A DNA stretch of 64,000 nt from Carallia brachiata (lineage: Eukaryota > Streptophyta > Magnoliopsida > Malpighiales > Rhizophoraceae): contig JADCRB010000043.1 in the NCBI GenBank assembly GCA_021464245.1, forward strand, positions 3,235,480 to 3,299,479. The letters run 5' to 3'. The translations under genes and the position numbers were made by a program. The notes under the pieces are model-generated. The model searched no databases, was not told the DNA's origin, and saw only the letters and a list, made by a program, of their open reading frames with translations. Below, piece by piece: positions 45,486-59,287 of this stretch (the stretch's first letter is position 1; the number at the start of each line of letters is the position of its first letter).

Positions 45486-47844
45486 TCATACTACTCCAAC
45501 TTCCAGGACTTGCTTTGGCCAGTACTGCTTCCAAGTGGAGACCTCTTCCTCCTTGTAAAGCTTTCTAATTCCCCCATAGAAGCCATCTGCTTCGTTTCCT
45601 ACTTCTCGGTGGTCATTCCTGTTAATTTTCGTCCTTCGCCACTGAGAGTTGGGGCTATACTGCTTGAACTCCAATATCACCAGATCTGTCAGCAGGAATT
45701 TTATGTCAGAAACTTGGCAAATTAATGTATGTAATATCAAGTCATGTAAAGCAAGGAAAAGGCCTCTTCATCCAATTACCACCTGAACTACTTGCCAGGA
45801 GCCACAAAACATCAAGTCCATGGCAAGCAACTCAAAAGTCAGGATGAAAGTCTAAAGATGTCAACTTTGAAACATGCTCACATGACAAGAATCATCTTAC
45901 AATTTCCTTCTACACATTATTGGACACAATACGTCCGTATAATGCACAAATGAATTGTCTGCGTCCATATACGTAGAATGTGAGATTGTTTAATCCAAGC
46001 TTGGTCAATCTAGAATCTAGCATGCACAAAAGCTTGGCCAATTTTCGTATGCAGCTAACACATTTGTCCTATAACTCTAATCTTGCTGTACTGCGCATTC
46101 TTTTGCTCAATTTTTAAGGAAAGTGGACCTTTTGTTTTAAAGGACTGCTTTCATGCATGCCATAAATTTAGGGAATGTCTCTATCTCCCACTTCTATATC
46201 CACATCAAGAAAAAGAACCGATAAAAAAGAAAACAAAGAGAATAAAGCACACAACGAAAAATACTTTTCTCACCGCTGTATTGACAGCAGCAGCGATTCT
46301 CATTCCCATCACAGGATTCCAGATGGCCGATCACCGCATACCACCAGCCTGAAAATTTTAGCCGATAATGTTACCACGTTTATCCACAAGAGGTGCACTG
46401 CTTCATGATCAACTTGACATTATTTTGTCATTCCACAACTAACTGAAACTAAACCATCCAAACCCAGATGCAGAAAATTTGTAGGGCAACCCAAAATTTT
46501 GAAAAAAAAAGAAAATTGAAGAAAGCCACAAATTTGATGACCATACAAAGTCAAGCAAATTTGGTTGTTTTGGAGTAGGGACTAAGGAGTATACCATAAG
46601 AGAATTGCTTGCTTCTTCTCCACTGGATCTCGATATGGTCGCCAGGTCTTAGGTCATTTAAGCAGTCAGAAACATGAAGAACATGGGCAGGAGTATCAAC
46701 AGGTGGTACTCTCAGCCTACCCCAATCTACATTTTCTTCCATTGCCCGAGAATATCTGCAATCCCAAACAATTTTAGCATCAGTTACTTTCCTTTGTAGC
46801 ACTAAATATGAAACTTTGCACAGTGCATCAAATACTTGTTTGAAAGAAATTCAAGCTTCAATACAATGAATACAAAGTTTACTAATCTGCACACCCAGCA
46901 AACAGTTACGTACATGCCTAATTGAAGAAAGTTCTGGCCTTTCCCTTACCTTGCCCGAAAGCTATTCGTCTCGGAATCATATCTAAGTTGTGCATCATAA
47001 CATGACAGCATAAACCCAACATGTCCATTCTGCAACCAAACATGAACAAAATTTCATTGGGTCTTTCAAAAACAGAAAAAAACTATATGTCTCTAAGGAG
47101 TAAAAACAGAGTGCTTCCATGAAACCCCTGGTAAAATGCACAAGTTATGAGCAAGATCAGTACTTCGGTGGCTAAATACCTCACGATTGTAGACCTGAGC
47201 TGGGAACCAGAACTTGCCACTCTCAAGAGATAGATACAAAGCCATGATTGAATCAACTGGCAGCGAAGTTCTAGGCTTGCTTCTTGTAAACTTTGGTTTA
47301 ATCCAAGAAAAAAGCTGCAAACTTCTGAGCGATCCTAAAGTACCTTTTGATTTCTTTGATCCAAGAGATTGATTGGCCTATTTCTGGAAGCCATATGCCA
47401 TTGCCACTCCCTGAAAGCAGCACTACCAACCACTCGGCCCCATTTCTGCTTCAAGTGTTTCTCCCACAAATGATCACTTGTACACCTCTCCCTCAGGCTG
47501 CTACAAACTCCTGCCAAGTTACACAATTCGGCGGCCGAAAGCCTGTCTAGAATGCTCTCCAGTGCCAATTCAGGCAAATCCAGCAGACAAATCTTTTGTT
47601 CCACTGCACTTTCTTGATCTTTTGAACCAAGGTTCCAGTTGTTCTTTGGCATTTTGATTGGATTTGTGCGGAAACCAACAGCAAGCCAGCCTTCATGAAA
47701 CAATGACATCAGGAAACTGGACAAGGCCTCCCAAAACCTTGGCGACTTCAACAACATCAATCTCCATCCACCCTTGATTGGCTTGAAAGAAAATGAATTG
47801 AAGAAGAATATGAAGGAAGAACAAAAGATGAGGAAGAAAAGCAT
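45486..47844 (-). CDS. F-box protein, At2g41170/At2g26850-like, with a one-base deletion
   Basis: Substrate-recognition subunit type for SCF ubiquitin ligases; target unknown. Exons: 47180-47844, 46950-47029, 46595-46755, 46274-46348, 45486-45685. An N-terminal hydrophobic stretch (residues 1-20) is followed by the F-box at about 87-130 ([20 protein letters not shown] ... [10 protein letters not shown]), then the plant-specific region [67 protein letters not shown] and [19 protein letters not shown], ending QVLEVGVV. After ...DQRNQK (residue 168) the frame breaks: AAAAGG at about 47335-47341 lacks one G, so a stop follows instead of the expected [14 protein letters not shown]. With the base present the protein would be 393 aa and otherwise complete. 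A 25-nt intron is not credible, so it is either a null allele or a sequence error. Confidence 0.88.
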
Positions 47845-48000
47845 TGGTTGAGAGTTTTGAGAAAGTTACAAAGTGGGTTGGTTCAAAACTATAGTAAAAA
47901 TTTCAAGCAAAGTGAAGAAAGGGAGGAGGGAGCCAATCGGTAGTTAACCAATTTGCAAATGCAAGCAGAGGAACAGGTACAAGCAAAGTGAAATGCAACT

Positions 48001-48010
48001 ATTTATAAAG
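48001..48010 (-). promoter_or_regulatory. TATA box of the F-box gene
   Basis: On the minus strand the sequence reads CTTTATAAATAG, a canonical plant TATA box about 157-166 bases upstream of the F-box ATG at 47844. This would give a 5' UTR of roughly 120-130 nt. Confidence 0.6.
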
Positions 48011-48061
48011 GGAAGAAGACCAGCCACCCACCATACTCCCCAATTGTCTCTGTGTCTCACG

Positions 48062-51000
48062 CTACAGAATTTTGAAAAAACAAAAAAAATTTTAGGAATT
48101 TTTTCCTTTAATAAATAAAAAAACGAGGTGATGTCATAATAATAACATTTTTATCCTAAATCTTTTAAGAGAGTTTATATTTAAATTGATGACTACCAAA
48201 TAATTTTGATAAGAAAGTTAGTAATTTTTTTTTTTTTGATACATCACAAAGCTAATACTTTAACATCAATAACAACAATAAAAAGTTTAATTTTAAATAA
48301 CATTAAGATTAAATAAATAAATATTTTTTTGTCTACTATATATTCAGTACTCATTGAAATTGATACTTAAAAATTTATTTATTTGGATTACATTAAAATT
48401 ATTATTATTATTATTTTTTTTTTTATCCCATCCTCCAGTGGAGGGTGAGAGACAGTGGCCTGCTCTTAGCAAAAACAACGCAATTAGTACATGAGGGCGG
48501 CGGAACCGACGAGCATTAATTGTTGATAGTTCATTATCAACTCAAGCAGGCAGCAGACACCAAGGTTGTTCGCTTCTTGCTTCTTCGACATGCATTTAAG
48601 AACGAGTGGAGATACGTTAAGATTTTTATTTCGAAATTTTGTTTCGAGTAAATTATAATTATTATTTTTGGTACTATAATTAATATTTTTAAAATATAAA
48701 AATATTAATTATTTTAAAAATATTAATTTTAATTTTAAAAATAATAATATAAATTTCACTCGATACAAAATTTGACACATTAATTATCGAGATACTAACA
48801 TTTATTCTTTTTGAACTGGGCGGTGGCACCTGTACACATTGAATTCCCACTCATGACTCAACTGAGAAGGAACCCAATTCCCTCGTTAGCTCTCTCAAGA
48901 AATTATGCTGGATGACACTAGCCGATGAGTTGTAGATTACTTTTAAAAAAAGAGAAAAATTGAGACACTAAAATTTGAATTTGTTCTCACACGTAAGACT
49001 CTCTGTGCCATTCTACTAAATATCAATTGGTCAAGTTGTAGATTCTTAAATCTAAATATTGTGCCGAAAGCTTTCCAACTAACAAAAAATAACAAAATAA
49101 TAATAATGATGATGATGGAATAAGATCTAAGCAAATGTGGCTTTAATAGATTTAGATGTGATTAAAGATTGACATTTAACAGAAACCCAGATGTCAAAAA
49201 ATTCTATGATTTTTAGGAGAACAAGTTTAGACCATAGCAAGTAATGAGAATATGAATGCATCCAAATAGTGGTAATGGCCGACGGAGGAGGAATGGCCAA
49301 TACTCTATTGCTATTAGGTAGGTAATGACTGGACTCTTCGAGAGATCAGATGTCACAACAAGCTTAGTCCCGATCTTTTTATCCGAAAAGCAATACACAG
49401 TCATATCGTACATTTGTATTGTAAGTCTTTAAAATCTGATTCCTAAAAATTTAAGGACAGAAGAGATATCTTTAATTTAAGATTCAGATTATAAATCTTA
49501 AGAGTTTATAGTAAAATTTACAAATTATTAATTTATTTTATAGTGATCAATAAAAATTAAATTTAAAAATCAAACCTTTAATTAAATCAAGTGCATTTTA
49601 TGAAGCTGAGCACGATCCTGAAGTGGGGTGGGGTCCGTTCAGCTTTCTTTCTGGAGGTGTTCAATGTTTCAATGGCAGTGAAAAGTAGAACTTTTCTATG
49701 GTGGGTGTCGACTGTCAACTTGCTTTGTGATTTTAGCCATAAAAGCACAGCTGAAATTAGGCCAACTTCTACCAAACTCTGAACAAAAACCGGGCAACAC
49801 GTAAATTGCAATGACAATTCATGAGATCGTGGTCTAATGGGGGCTAAATTATAATATCTGTATAGTATCTATAGTAAAATCATTGAAACTCAAATTTAAA
49901 GTTAAGGGGTTCTCGACGTAAAAAAAAAAATTATGGGATTCTCATATTTATTGTTCTAGAGCCTAAGTAATTTTTTTTTTGTTTAATCAAAATTAAGTTG
50001 AGAGATTTAATTCTCATCAAATTTTTAATTTTATTTTAAATTTTAAATTTGATGATCAATAATGGATACTTACTCGTTGCCGAGACATTGATTAGTCGCA
50101 ATTAAATAAAGAGATTGGGGTTCGTGGCTCATTTCTCCTCCAATTTTTGCCTTGTTTGACTTGTTCCACTGAGTTAGATACTTCCAATGCCTTCTAGGCA
50201 ATTACCCTAGAGAATTTTACTAGTTTGGTCTTGTCGGTAACATCAAAGTCAAACAGCGTATTTGTGCGGTTCATGCGACGCTGTTCTCCAATATCCAATG
50301 AGTTCTGTTAGGTGGTCGTATAATGAGTTCTGTTAAGTGGTCATATATTTTTATCGTATTGAAGAGTTATATTATAATAATATATAATTTATTTATAATT
50401 ATATATATATATATATATATATATTTATAATAAAAAAATAAATTATAAATTTTTTATGTAAAAAATTTATTTCTTATTATAAAAATTATAAACATTATTA
50501 TAATATGACTCTCTCTTCCCACCAAACAATATGACCACTTAACAATTTTTTTTTTTTTTTTTGGCTTTTGCATTGTAAAAGACTAAAAGTTCATTGAATG
50601 TCCCGACACGTCACGTGCCTTCTCAAGATAACACTATCTTGCAGCTATTGTCCGGCGATGGGGTGGGCCAGACCCATAAAATTGATTCGTGATTTTATTT
50701 TTAACAATAAGAAAGTCTATTAAGTTATAAATACATAAATAATAATTTTTTTATTTTTATAAATTTTCACTTTTCATTTGGAGATATATGTAATAAAAGT
50801 TTAAATACTAACTAATGAAGTATCGTTTGAAAAATTTGAAAACAATGCTACACTACAAAAAAAAAAAAAAAACAGTGCCAAGAATTTGTGGCAATCAATA
50901 ATGGGAAAATACTTCATTCGTGGTATTTTTAGGTTAAAAAAATAATTAATTAATTAAATTTTGTGAGATAAATTTGGTGAATACTTTAATATTATATAAA

Positions 51001-54000
51001 ACACAGCTCTACGATATAACTCATTAATTGATGAGATGAAGGCATATTTGTTGAATAACATAGACAGCAATACACGACCGAATTTAAAGGCTTTTTTTTT
51101 TTTTTTTGACATAGAATTTAAAGGCTTTGTGCGGGTAGGCTGCCCATTTCTTCATCTTTTGAAATTTGAACAATGATTTTTGCTCAGATAATTAGTTATT
51201 CAACTAACCAAGTTGTGCTTGCAACCCGAAATTCAATAAGCTTTTTACAGCTATAGTTAGTAGTGGGGCTATCTAGGCAAATATATTATACCTAAACTCA
51301 TAGATATCTCAATTCCTTCCTTCTAAATGAAAGAAGAATTTTTGTGAGAAAAGCAAGCCCTTCGGAGCAGATACGCAGGGTTTCCCAAAACAGAAAGCTA
51401 CAAGGACAAGCTAGCTAGAAAGGGAAATGCGTACAAATACAATCACAGTTTGGCAATCCCACAGTTTGCTTACATAATAATTCAATTCTTTAAAGAGGTC
51501 ACCCTTCGCTCAAGTCTTTACGAGTGTTTGGTAGCCTACATTGGGTTGTTGTTCAGCTACTAATTATCTTGGATGTATCAACTACAACCACATACGTGGC
51601 TATGATTCAAATTTAGCTACTATGACAATATACTGCCAAAGAACCAAATTTTTCGACTTCTTACGTACTTGCGAATTTACTTGACGTGGGACAGAATTGC
51701 TGATGTATTTTTATAATTGCTTTATTGATTGTAAGTATATATCGAATGACTAAAAAATACACTATAACAAGATGTAATATTTTTTATGAGGTCTCATTGA
51801 CATACATTGATAATTTGCTGTGTGTTTTGAAAAATTTTATATTGGCACAGATTTCAAGAAATATTTACTAGATTCTTACGAGAGACACAAGAAGTGCCGA
51901 ATGTATGCGATTTCTTAATTGAAATAATGAGAATTTAGGCTTGGTGGACGGCCTTTTAGTCAAGGAATCTTGGTCAAAGACAAAAATGATTTTAGCTTTG
52001 ATTCTCTAAATCTTAGATTAGTTTCTCAAGCCAAAAATCAAGTAGACCATCATCATTTATTAGAAATCCAACATTATAAAGGTTTAGAGCTGGTCTGATG
52101 TCAACATTTCTAAATGGAATCCACAAAGGATGATAAAGTGGTTGCAAAAAGAGGGCCAAAATAAAGAACTTCTTTTGAAGACACCCAATGGTGGAGGCTT
52201 TTGGCCTCCATGGTTGAGGTTTGAGCAAACTTTGGCAGTGCTTGTCTCTGTTTGTGTGCAATATTTTATATTTTATTATTCTTTTCCGGTTAATTGTGTA
52301 ATATTTTATTAACCAAACAAACGAGAAAAAAGTGTTTAAAGATCATAACAGTTTCAAATTTTATGGATATTGCAATAAAATCCTTTGTAAGCCCATTTGG
52401 GGAGCATGCTTTTCACCCCAAATAATCTCAACATTATTAAGCTCCACTTTCCAGACTAGATAGTTCAATTTTCATACTTTAAAAATGTGTAGAACAATCA
52501 TATAAGTAAAATGATCTACACATCAATGTACACGGGAATGCAATTATGAACTGATATAAGAACCAACTTTGCGAACATTTTTTTTTAAAACATTGGGAAC
52601 CTTTTTTTAAAAAAAAAGAAATGCTGTAAACTTTTTTTTTAATCTATATATACAAATAATTAATTTTGCATAATCATCTATTTATCTATCTCATAGTTGA
52701 ATTGGCATATATGCAACGACTGTTCTGTTGCAAGTTGGTACTGTTACCTCGCCCAAGCGACACTTTTTCCTCATTTCTCACATTAAAAAAAAAAAAAAGA
52801 ATTTCACAAGACGGCAGCTGTATTAAAAAGGAAGGCAAAATGCCCATTGACCCCACTAGAATTATAAAGCAAAAAGTTAAAGAGGCTAATGTGTAATTCA
52901 TTGACAACGTGGTGGACGACACAAAGTGCTTGGAACACTCTCGATCTGTATCTCCTTTTTTGGATTCCTTACAGCGTTGGCTGATGTAATGCAACTAATT
53001 AAGATCCAGCGAAAGGCCATAATATTTTGGGGAAAATTCATAGAGGCTAAAAAGCGGACGACATTGTCTAAATCTCGACGATATAGAATCATTGTACAGG
53101 CAAAGAGAACTATATTATCCTTCAAATCTTTGATTCCCTTAGCTCATAGGTATAATTCAACCTAAGTGAATTGTACAATTAATTTCTTGACTCTTTATGA
53201 AAACATAGTGGTGGTACCTATAATTTCATTAAAGAGTATTACGTTTCTGTGTCTAAAAAAGTGTAAAGCGATCAAATAATTATAACATTGTTCGTATAAA
53301 ATAGTGAACCGTAAATTTAACCGATCTTATCATGATTTTAATTCATAATTTTTTATGCCGATCTAAATTATTTAACTAGTTGAACTACACAAAGTGTTGA
53401 TTGCACAATTTATTTCTCAAGAGGCGATCCACCACTAACGGAGCAAGGACATATAAAGTCAAGTTGTAATATTAGATATGGGCTATCCAAAAGAGAAATT
53501 TGGAGTGGAGAGAGAGAGAACCAAGAAAACAAATGGTCCAAGTGAGTGAGTTGGGAGGATGTGTGGGGGAGAGCGGAGCATCTTATTCAGCTGGTGCGGT
53601 GTCAAAATTAAGTATGTGAGTGAGGTTTTAGATGGTTAGGTGGGTTGTTAGGATTCTTGTAGGACCAAAAGTAAAAACAATAGCCACCAAAAGAACAAAA
53701 AGAAGCAAAAGAGATGGAAGTGTATTCAATCATTTATTTATGCCAATATTATTGTCTTAAGGACAAAAAAAAAACTATAAAAAAAAAAACTGACGGCCTG
53801 ATTAATGTTAAAGTGGAATAAAAATTTATTGGACACAGAATGCCTATCCTCTATTGTAATTCATGGCTGAATAAGTTTCTTAATAAAGCCCCTCACGCAC
53901 CCCCCTAAAAAAAAAACGTTTTTGTCTGTTTTGTGACCACAAAATTGGAGCTCATCATCAACATTTTGCACAAATGTGCTCTATTTTGGAAATTTACCAA

Positions 54001-54900
54001 TATGTGCAGACATGGTCTGCCGTCTGCCCAAGCATGTTTCTTGCATTACATGTTCGTGAAATTTTTGCAGCGTTATTTCGTTCAAATCGATCAAGCCACC
54101 ATGCATGCTGTAATTAATTTATCAACAATATGCAACATGCAAGTTATACGTTATATTTAATTTTCAATTTGATTGCGTATTTTTTTTCCATCACATTACG
54201 ATTTTGATTTCCATAATGTTGGCCACCGCATTAAACTAGTTATCGTTCCTTGTCTTCTAAACCCAAATGTGAAAATCAAGGAACATTTATCTATTTTCTT
54301 TCAAAATCTTGTCCATTCTGGGTCAACTGCTTGTTAACACCAAACAGGGGCATTGTAGTCATCGCTACCGACAGGGTCAAGATAAAGGTTATCCATTGAT
54401 GTCATGATTCAACCATCATCATACGAAGGTTCCACTGTCTGAACATGGTGCTGAGGAAAATTTTCCCACACCCAACCGTGATATATCAAATCGAGAATCA
54501 ACAGTTCGTCAACCATAAATTTTTTATAATTTCTTAATTTATTATTATTATTTTTTTTAAATTAAGGAGATGCTCCCGAAAAGACTCAATCCAGATTAAT
54601 AAAGGGAGAGACACTGCTTACCACCAGTACTTTCGAGATTCTGCAACTTTCAAATTTGGCAATGGTAAATTATAATAGATTAAGCAATTTATGTCAAATA
54701 GCAATTTCTACATTTCAAAATTTCTGGCAGACCTGCAGCATTCATAAGTCTTGTTTAGGCACGGATCGAGAACCATTGCTTTATTCTCTACACATTTCTG
54801 TACGTTTTCAGAAACTTCTGGGCATTCAAATGGTTCCAAAATGTATTGTTTGATGACATTACAATGGTTTTACGCCTTCAGCTTGACTAGTCTCTGCCAA
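48062..54900. other. Intergenic region with no recognised gene
   Basis: About 6.8 kb between the F-box promoter and the RSRC2-like gene. AT-rich, with a TA run at 50400-50422, A/T homopolymers (50544-50562, 50858-50873, 51090-51106), and many short overlapping ORFs on both strands, none with family features. 52010-52270 is open on both strands but I see no domain. I found no hairpin recognisable as a known microRNA and no tRNA. Confidence 0.5.
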
Positions 54901-55237
54901 ACACGCCCAACCAAAAGCCAACCGTTAAGGAATGTGATGGTTTATACCTGGACGCAGCTGCCTATAAGTTTTCGGGAGTTGCTAGGTGTCTTGCCAAAAT
55001 CAGGATTCCGTATCGTCACAAGCAACTTAGCCCACTTCAGAGTCGATAGAAAATGGGCCTCTAAATAAAATCCTTCGGCCGAAATGTGAAATGAGCCATG
55101 GCTAAGCATATTTTCCTCAACCCAACAGAAGTTTATAGTCACAATAGCCGTTACCCCTACATGTGTGTACAACTGTGTGTACAACAAAATGTCATAAAAG
55201 ATGGTTGAGGGATAACAAAAAGATCTTAAACATACAT

Positions 55238-55850
55238 TCAAAGACCTAATCCAACTGTACGACCATCTCGTCTTCGAAGTCCAGCAGTGTACTGCTTCTC
55301 TAGATCCATCTGAAGTTCCTTCTGCTTCTCCACTTGAACAGGATCGTCTGCTTTGTGATCCACACTCACATTGCCCTTCACACCCTACAATTGGCCATAG
55401 GTACCAAGGCAACCTCAGACTCTAAAACTGTGTTAGTAGGTGACTAGATGAAAGAACCAGTCATACAATAACACTCAATAAAGCTTTCACTGTTACCAAT
55501 TACAAACCACTGCAAACAAACACAAATATCGAAAACAAAGAGATCAATATTTACCATGAGTTTGTTGAACTTTTCTTGTCTATCACGATCACCAAATAGC
55601 GAAGTGTCCCACCGGTGACCAGACTGCAGAAAATAGAAATACGGATTTAAAATGATTGGGTAGAAGAAGCCAACGAAGTAATCCTAAAAGGATGTACAAT
55701 ATACAACAGAAGTACCTCTTCTGAAGTCGTGCTCTTTTTACTTCCCCAAAGCAGCTTTTTCTTTTGCTCAGTGGACATAAAACCCACACCAACAAGATTC
55801 TTATTGACTGTATTATACACAAACAACCCTCAGTTGAGGACAAGGAAATT

Positions 55851-55885
<35 letters not shown>

Positions 55886-58435
55886 TTCCTCCTACGCACA
55901 ACGTTACAACATCATTTTACACCAATTTGGAGCTACAATGCACACGAAAAGAGGAGCAGGTGAATTGCGTAAGACATGGCCCACAAAAGGGATCTATACC
56001 ACTCTTCAGGTTCCAATGTAGTACCCCGGGCAAAAAAAATTACTCTTCAGGCTGGACACCATCAATCAATCGAGTTTTTTAATTGCAAATACATCATATA
56101 TTCGCAAACATAATAATTATAGAATAGAGGTAATTCCAAACACAGAATTTCGTGGTACTTGCTCCATTATATGAAGGTATCATTTACCTAATTCGGCAGC
56201 TTTCATGGCAGCAACCTTTGCAGCATTTAGATCATTAGCTGCCTCTGCACTGTCAGCATGGACTGGTCCTACAGTGGCTTTACCACCAATCTCTTGGTCT
56301 TGCTTTGAACTTAAAGACTGCTTCTCATCACCTAATGCTGTATACAATTTTGTAACTAATGGGCTTCCAGTAACAAACCATGGTAAAGCAATAAGCACAC
56401 ATTAAAGCATAATTAAACAGAATATAAGGGAAAGATGATTACCATCTCCAACACAATCATTTCCCTCATTAGAGTTGGGTAACTTTGGCTTTTTGGCCAG
56501 AGATTCTAGATTTTCACAACCAAAATCAAATTTCTCTTCATTCTCCTCTACTGGTGCTCTGTTGCACTTATCCTTGTCCCCGTTGGCTTCCAAATCTTCT
56601 CGTTTATTCTTTTCCTTTTGAGCATGTGGATCATTTGAATCATTCCTATAACCTCTAGGCTTGTCATTGTGAAGGGTACGATCACTTTTGTAATCTCTAG
56701 AGCTTCTATAATAATCTCTTCTGTCATCTCTGTCATCCTTGTCCCGCCCGTGTCGTTCTTTGTCCTTCTCTTCAGAAATTGAATTAGTGTGTTTCCTACC
56801 AGACCCAGTTCTATCAGGAGATGACTCCTTATCTTTCAATTTGTGATGCTCTATGGATAATGATTCCTTCTCCCTATCCCTGCTTCTGTGGCCAGAGCTA
56901 TCATATCTGTCATCTATATATTTGTCTGCAGTTCGCAAATGGTCTCTTGACCTACCATACTCAGTCTCTTCTCTTGCACGACTAGAATAGGTGACACCCC
57001 TTGATTCCCGATCAGAATGAAAGGATGACTGATAACGTCTTCTCCCATCATCAGAACGCTTCTCATGTCTATAGTCATCATGCCTAGAATGACCACAAGA
57101 ATTTCTGGAGGAATATCTATCAGAATGTCTATATGACTCTCCACTCCTGCCATAATGACTTCGATCTGAGTTTTTGTCTAGCTCTCTATCAGCATCTTTC
57201 CTTCTCTGTCGAGGTTCAGGGACTCTAGCAAGATCATTCTTTGAAAGGACTGGACTAGAGCTACGCTTTCGCTTGGGATTCTCTGAAAAGACAAGATATA
57301 GTTTGTCGTGAACAAGAAATCTTATGTAAGAAAGAGGGGGGGGGGGGGAAGAGCAACAGATATGCGTAGACATTGGAACTAATGCAACATATGCAAAATA
57401 TATTCCGCATCCCTTTCATGCACATAGTGAATTCATTGTGAATTTCTACTACCGTGCAATTCAAATGAAATATTGAAGCATGAGACAGCTGCACAAACTA
57501 GATGAAACTTCGTAAACCTATATGAAGCCACCAACATAATGACTTCTGCTTTCTGTGTTACTACAATCTGTAGAAAGCAATTTACAGCCTGATCGGATTG
57601 CAAAATCAACACAATTGCATTCTACTGTATTAAAAGAAACCAAACCTCAGAAAATTGACAAACCACCACATGTCGTTTCATGACAACAGCAGGTGCCCAT
57701 GCGAAGACCAGCTATAGAAATGGCAAAGACAAATCTTCCTATTCAAGGAAACTGCAATCCAGACATCCTTTCAATTTGTTCAATTCTCTAGTTCATACCC
57801 GCAACCATCACAGAAATCTATTGTTGACTTTGACTGCGTACTCCAACCATAGGACAAATTGCTATTATACCATAAACTTTTGGATTCGACAGCAACCTCA
57901 GTTGTAATTTTTGATGCTCACAACATTGTATGTACTCAAAATTGAACCAACTTTAACAAGAGCATAACAACCTCAATAGACAAGATTTCGCATAGCATAA
58001 TAAAACGAAAGCAAGACATCCTCAATAGGCAAGATCTTGTAGAATCCTATATTATGAAAAAGAGAAACACAAAAGCATGCATGACAGACAAGCCACAAGA
58101 AATAGGTACAAAAATCAGGTCACGAGAGCACTACTGCAAGGCACTGTGAGAAAATGGTTCCTCATTCAACAGTAGCCAAGATCAAGAAACTGCAACGTCA
58201 CCATTTTCATCTTGCAAGGGAATACCAAACGATAAATTCAATGAAAGAGGGCATTACAGAAAGAACAAGCATAGAAGAACTGAAGGTAAATTTCAAACTA
58301 ACCATCAGATGATGAACCGCCAGTAACAGGAGAATGCCGCCTGTAATTCCTATTGGCCACATCACCCGATGGCCTACGGAATGTTGCTTTTGTCTCAGCA
58401 TTCTCTGGGGGCGTGGACTTCATGTCAGAATCCAT
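55238..58435 (-). CDS. RSRC2-like arginine/serine-rich nuclear protein with SMAP-type C-terminus
   Basis: Plant homologue of arginine/serine-rich coiled-coil protein 2, a presumed nuclear RNA-processing factor. Six coding exons: 58303-58435, 56443-57282, 56188-56337, 55716-55807, 55555-55623, 55238-55384, GT-AG, totalling 1431 nt (476 aa). Start MDSDMKSTPPENAETKATFR, chosen as the first in-frame ATG. Exon 2 (about residues 45-325) is dominated by RS/RD/RE/KD-rich low-complexity sequence (for example RSRDREKESLS, DKDDRDDRRDYYRSSRDYKS). The C-terminal conserved part comprises DLNAAKVAAMKAAELG, GFMSTEQKKKLLWGSKKS, HRWDTSLFGDRDRQEKFNKL and the end RRDGRTVGLGL, the small-acidic-protein-like domain of the family. 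A 5' UTR intron is likely ('actatgacag' just before the ATG). (TG)13 sits in the intron between exons 3 and 4. Confidence 0.9.
55859..55884. repeat. (TG)13 microsatellite in an RSRC2-like intron
   Basis: Uninterrupted TG dinucleotide run within the intron between coding exons 3 and 4; likely length-polymorphic. Confidence 0.9.
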
Positions 58436-59234
58436 GAATCAATCCTGTTACCTGTCATAGTGGGTCCAAAATTAAGCTTCTGACACAAAAAGCATAACTA
58501 TCCCTTCTCCTATCTCAACCACAAAAAAAGTTGCACAAAAAAGTTTAAAAAAGAAAAAAAAAAAAAAACAAGAAATGAATAGATATATACGATGAGCATG
58601 CATATAACCAAGATTCAGGAAATAAATAATAATACAGAGCTTAAGAATGTTTCAATTTTACCAATCAGCTATAGCTCAATTTGTACCGAATCGTCTCTAA
58701 GACTGAAAGACACGAATCCGAATCTTAATCGAAACTAATCAACCAAACAAAACAAAAACAATAAAGAATATTTCTATTTCTCATTGCACCACAAGTTTCT
58801 TTGCGACCAAGCAAAAAACCACTTTCTGACACGATAAGAAAAATTCAAAAAAAAAAAAAAAACTAGGGTTGCGCAAGAAAAACAATATACCAATGGAAAA
58901 CAAAAATTGTGGCAAGAAAATGAATTTCCCCGCCATCCATCCAAGAAAAAGAAAAAGAGATCAAAACCGAATCTGGCGTTTCTTTTCTTTACAAGGAAAA
59001 AATAATGAAAAAAAAAAAAAAAAACACAACAAAACTAAAAGCACAATCACTATTCTTTAACAGGTCAGCGCTCAATTCGCGAGAAGACGAAAAATTGAAA
59101 AACAAAAAAATTAGTACGAGAGCGAAGAGAAAACCTGACGTATCGTATGTGGCGAATCGTTTCGAATTAACGAAGAAAGAGTCGGTTCGATTCCTGCGTA
59201 GGGCTCTCCCTTCTTCCGTTTCTATATTTTCTCG

Positions 59235-59255
59235 TTAGGGTTTCTTTTCAGCACA

Positions 59256-59282
<27 letters not shown>
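59235..59282 (-). promoter_or_regulatory. Telo-box and CT/GA microsatellite at the RSRC2-like 5' end
   Basis: TTAGGGTTT at 59235-59243 is, on the minus (gene) strand, AAACCCTAA, a perfect telo-box, common near starts of plant translation and RNA-processing genes. Right beside it, 59256-59282 is a CT run (GA on the gene strand), as often seen in plant 5' UTRs. They lie about 0.8 kb upstream of the ATG, consistent with a 5' UTR exon separated by an intron. Confidence 0.5.

Positions 59283-59287
<5 letters not shown>

Noticed and set aside
47315..47340. A tiny intron explaining the F-box frame break
   Set aside because: It would be about 25 nt, far below the usual plant minimum of about 60-70 nt, and the skipped sequence itself encodes the expected family residues in another frame.
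52010..52312. Overlapping 82- and 60-codon ORFs
   Set aside because: Open on both strands by chance; no motif, no neighbours suggesting exons.
54656..55068. 65- and 105-codon plus-strand ORFs near the RSRC2-like 3' end
   Set aside because: They overlap the last exon's expected 3' UTR on the opposite strand and have no recognisable domain.
57330..57373. Extension of RSRC2-like exon 2 upstream with the MSTHICCSS start
   Set aside because: That part is intron containing a G run; a good acceptor (TTTTCAG) at 57283 and phase-matched exon 1 give the family sequence.
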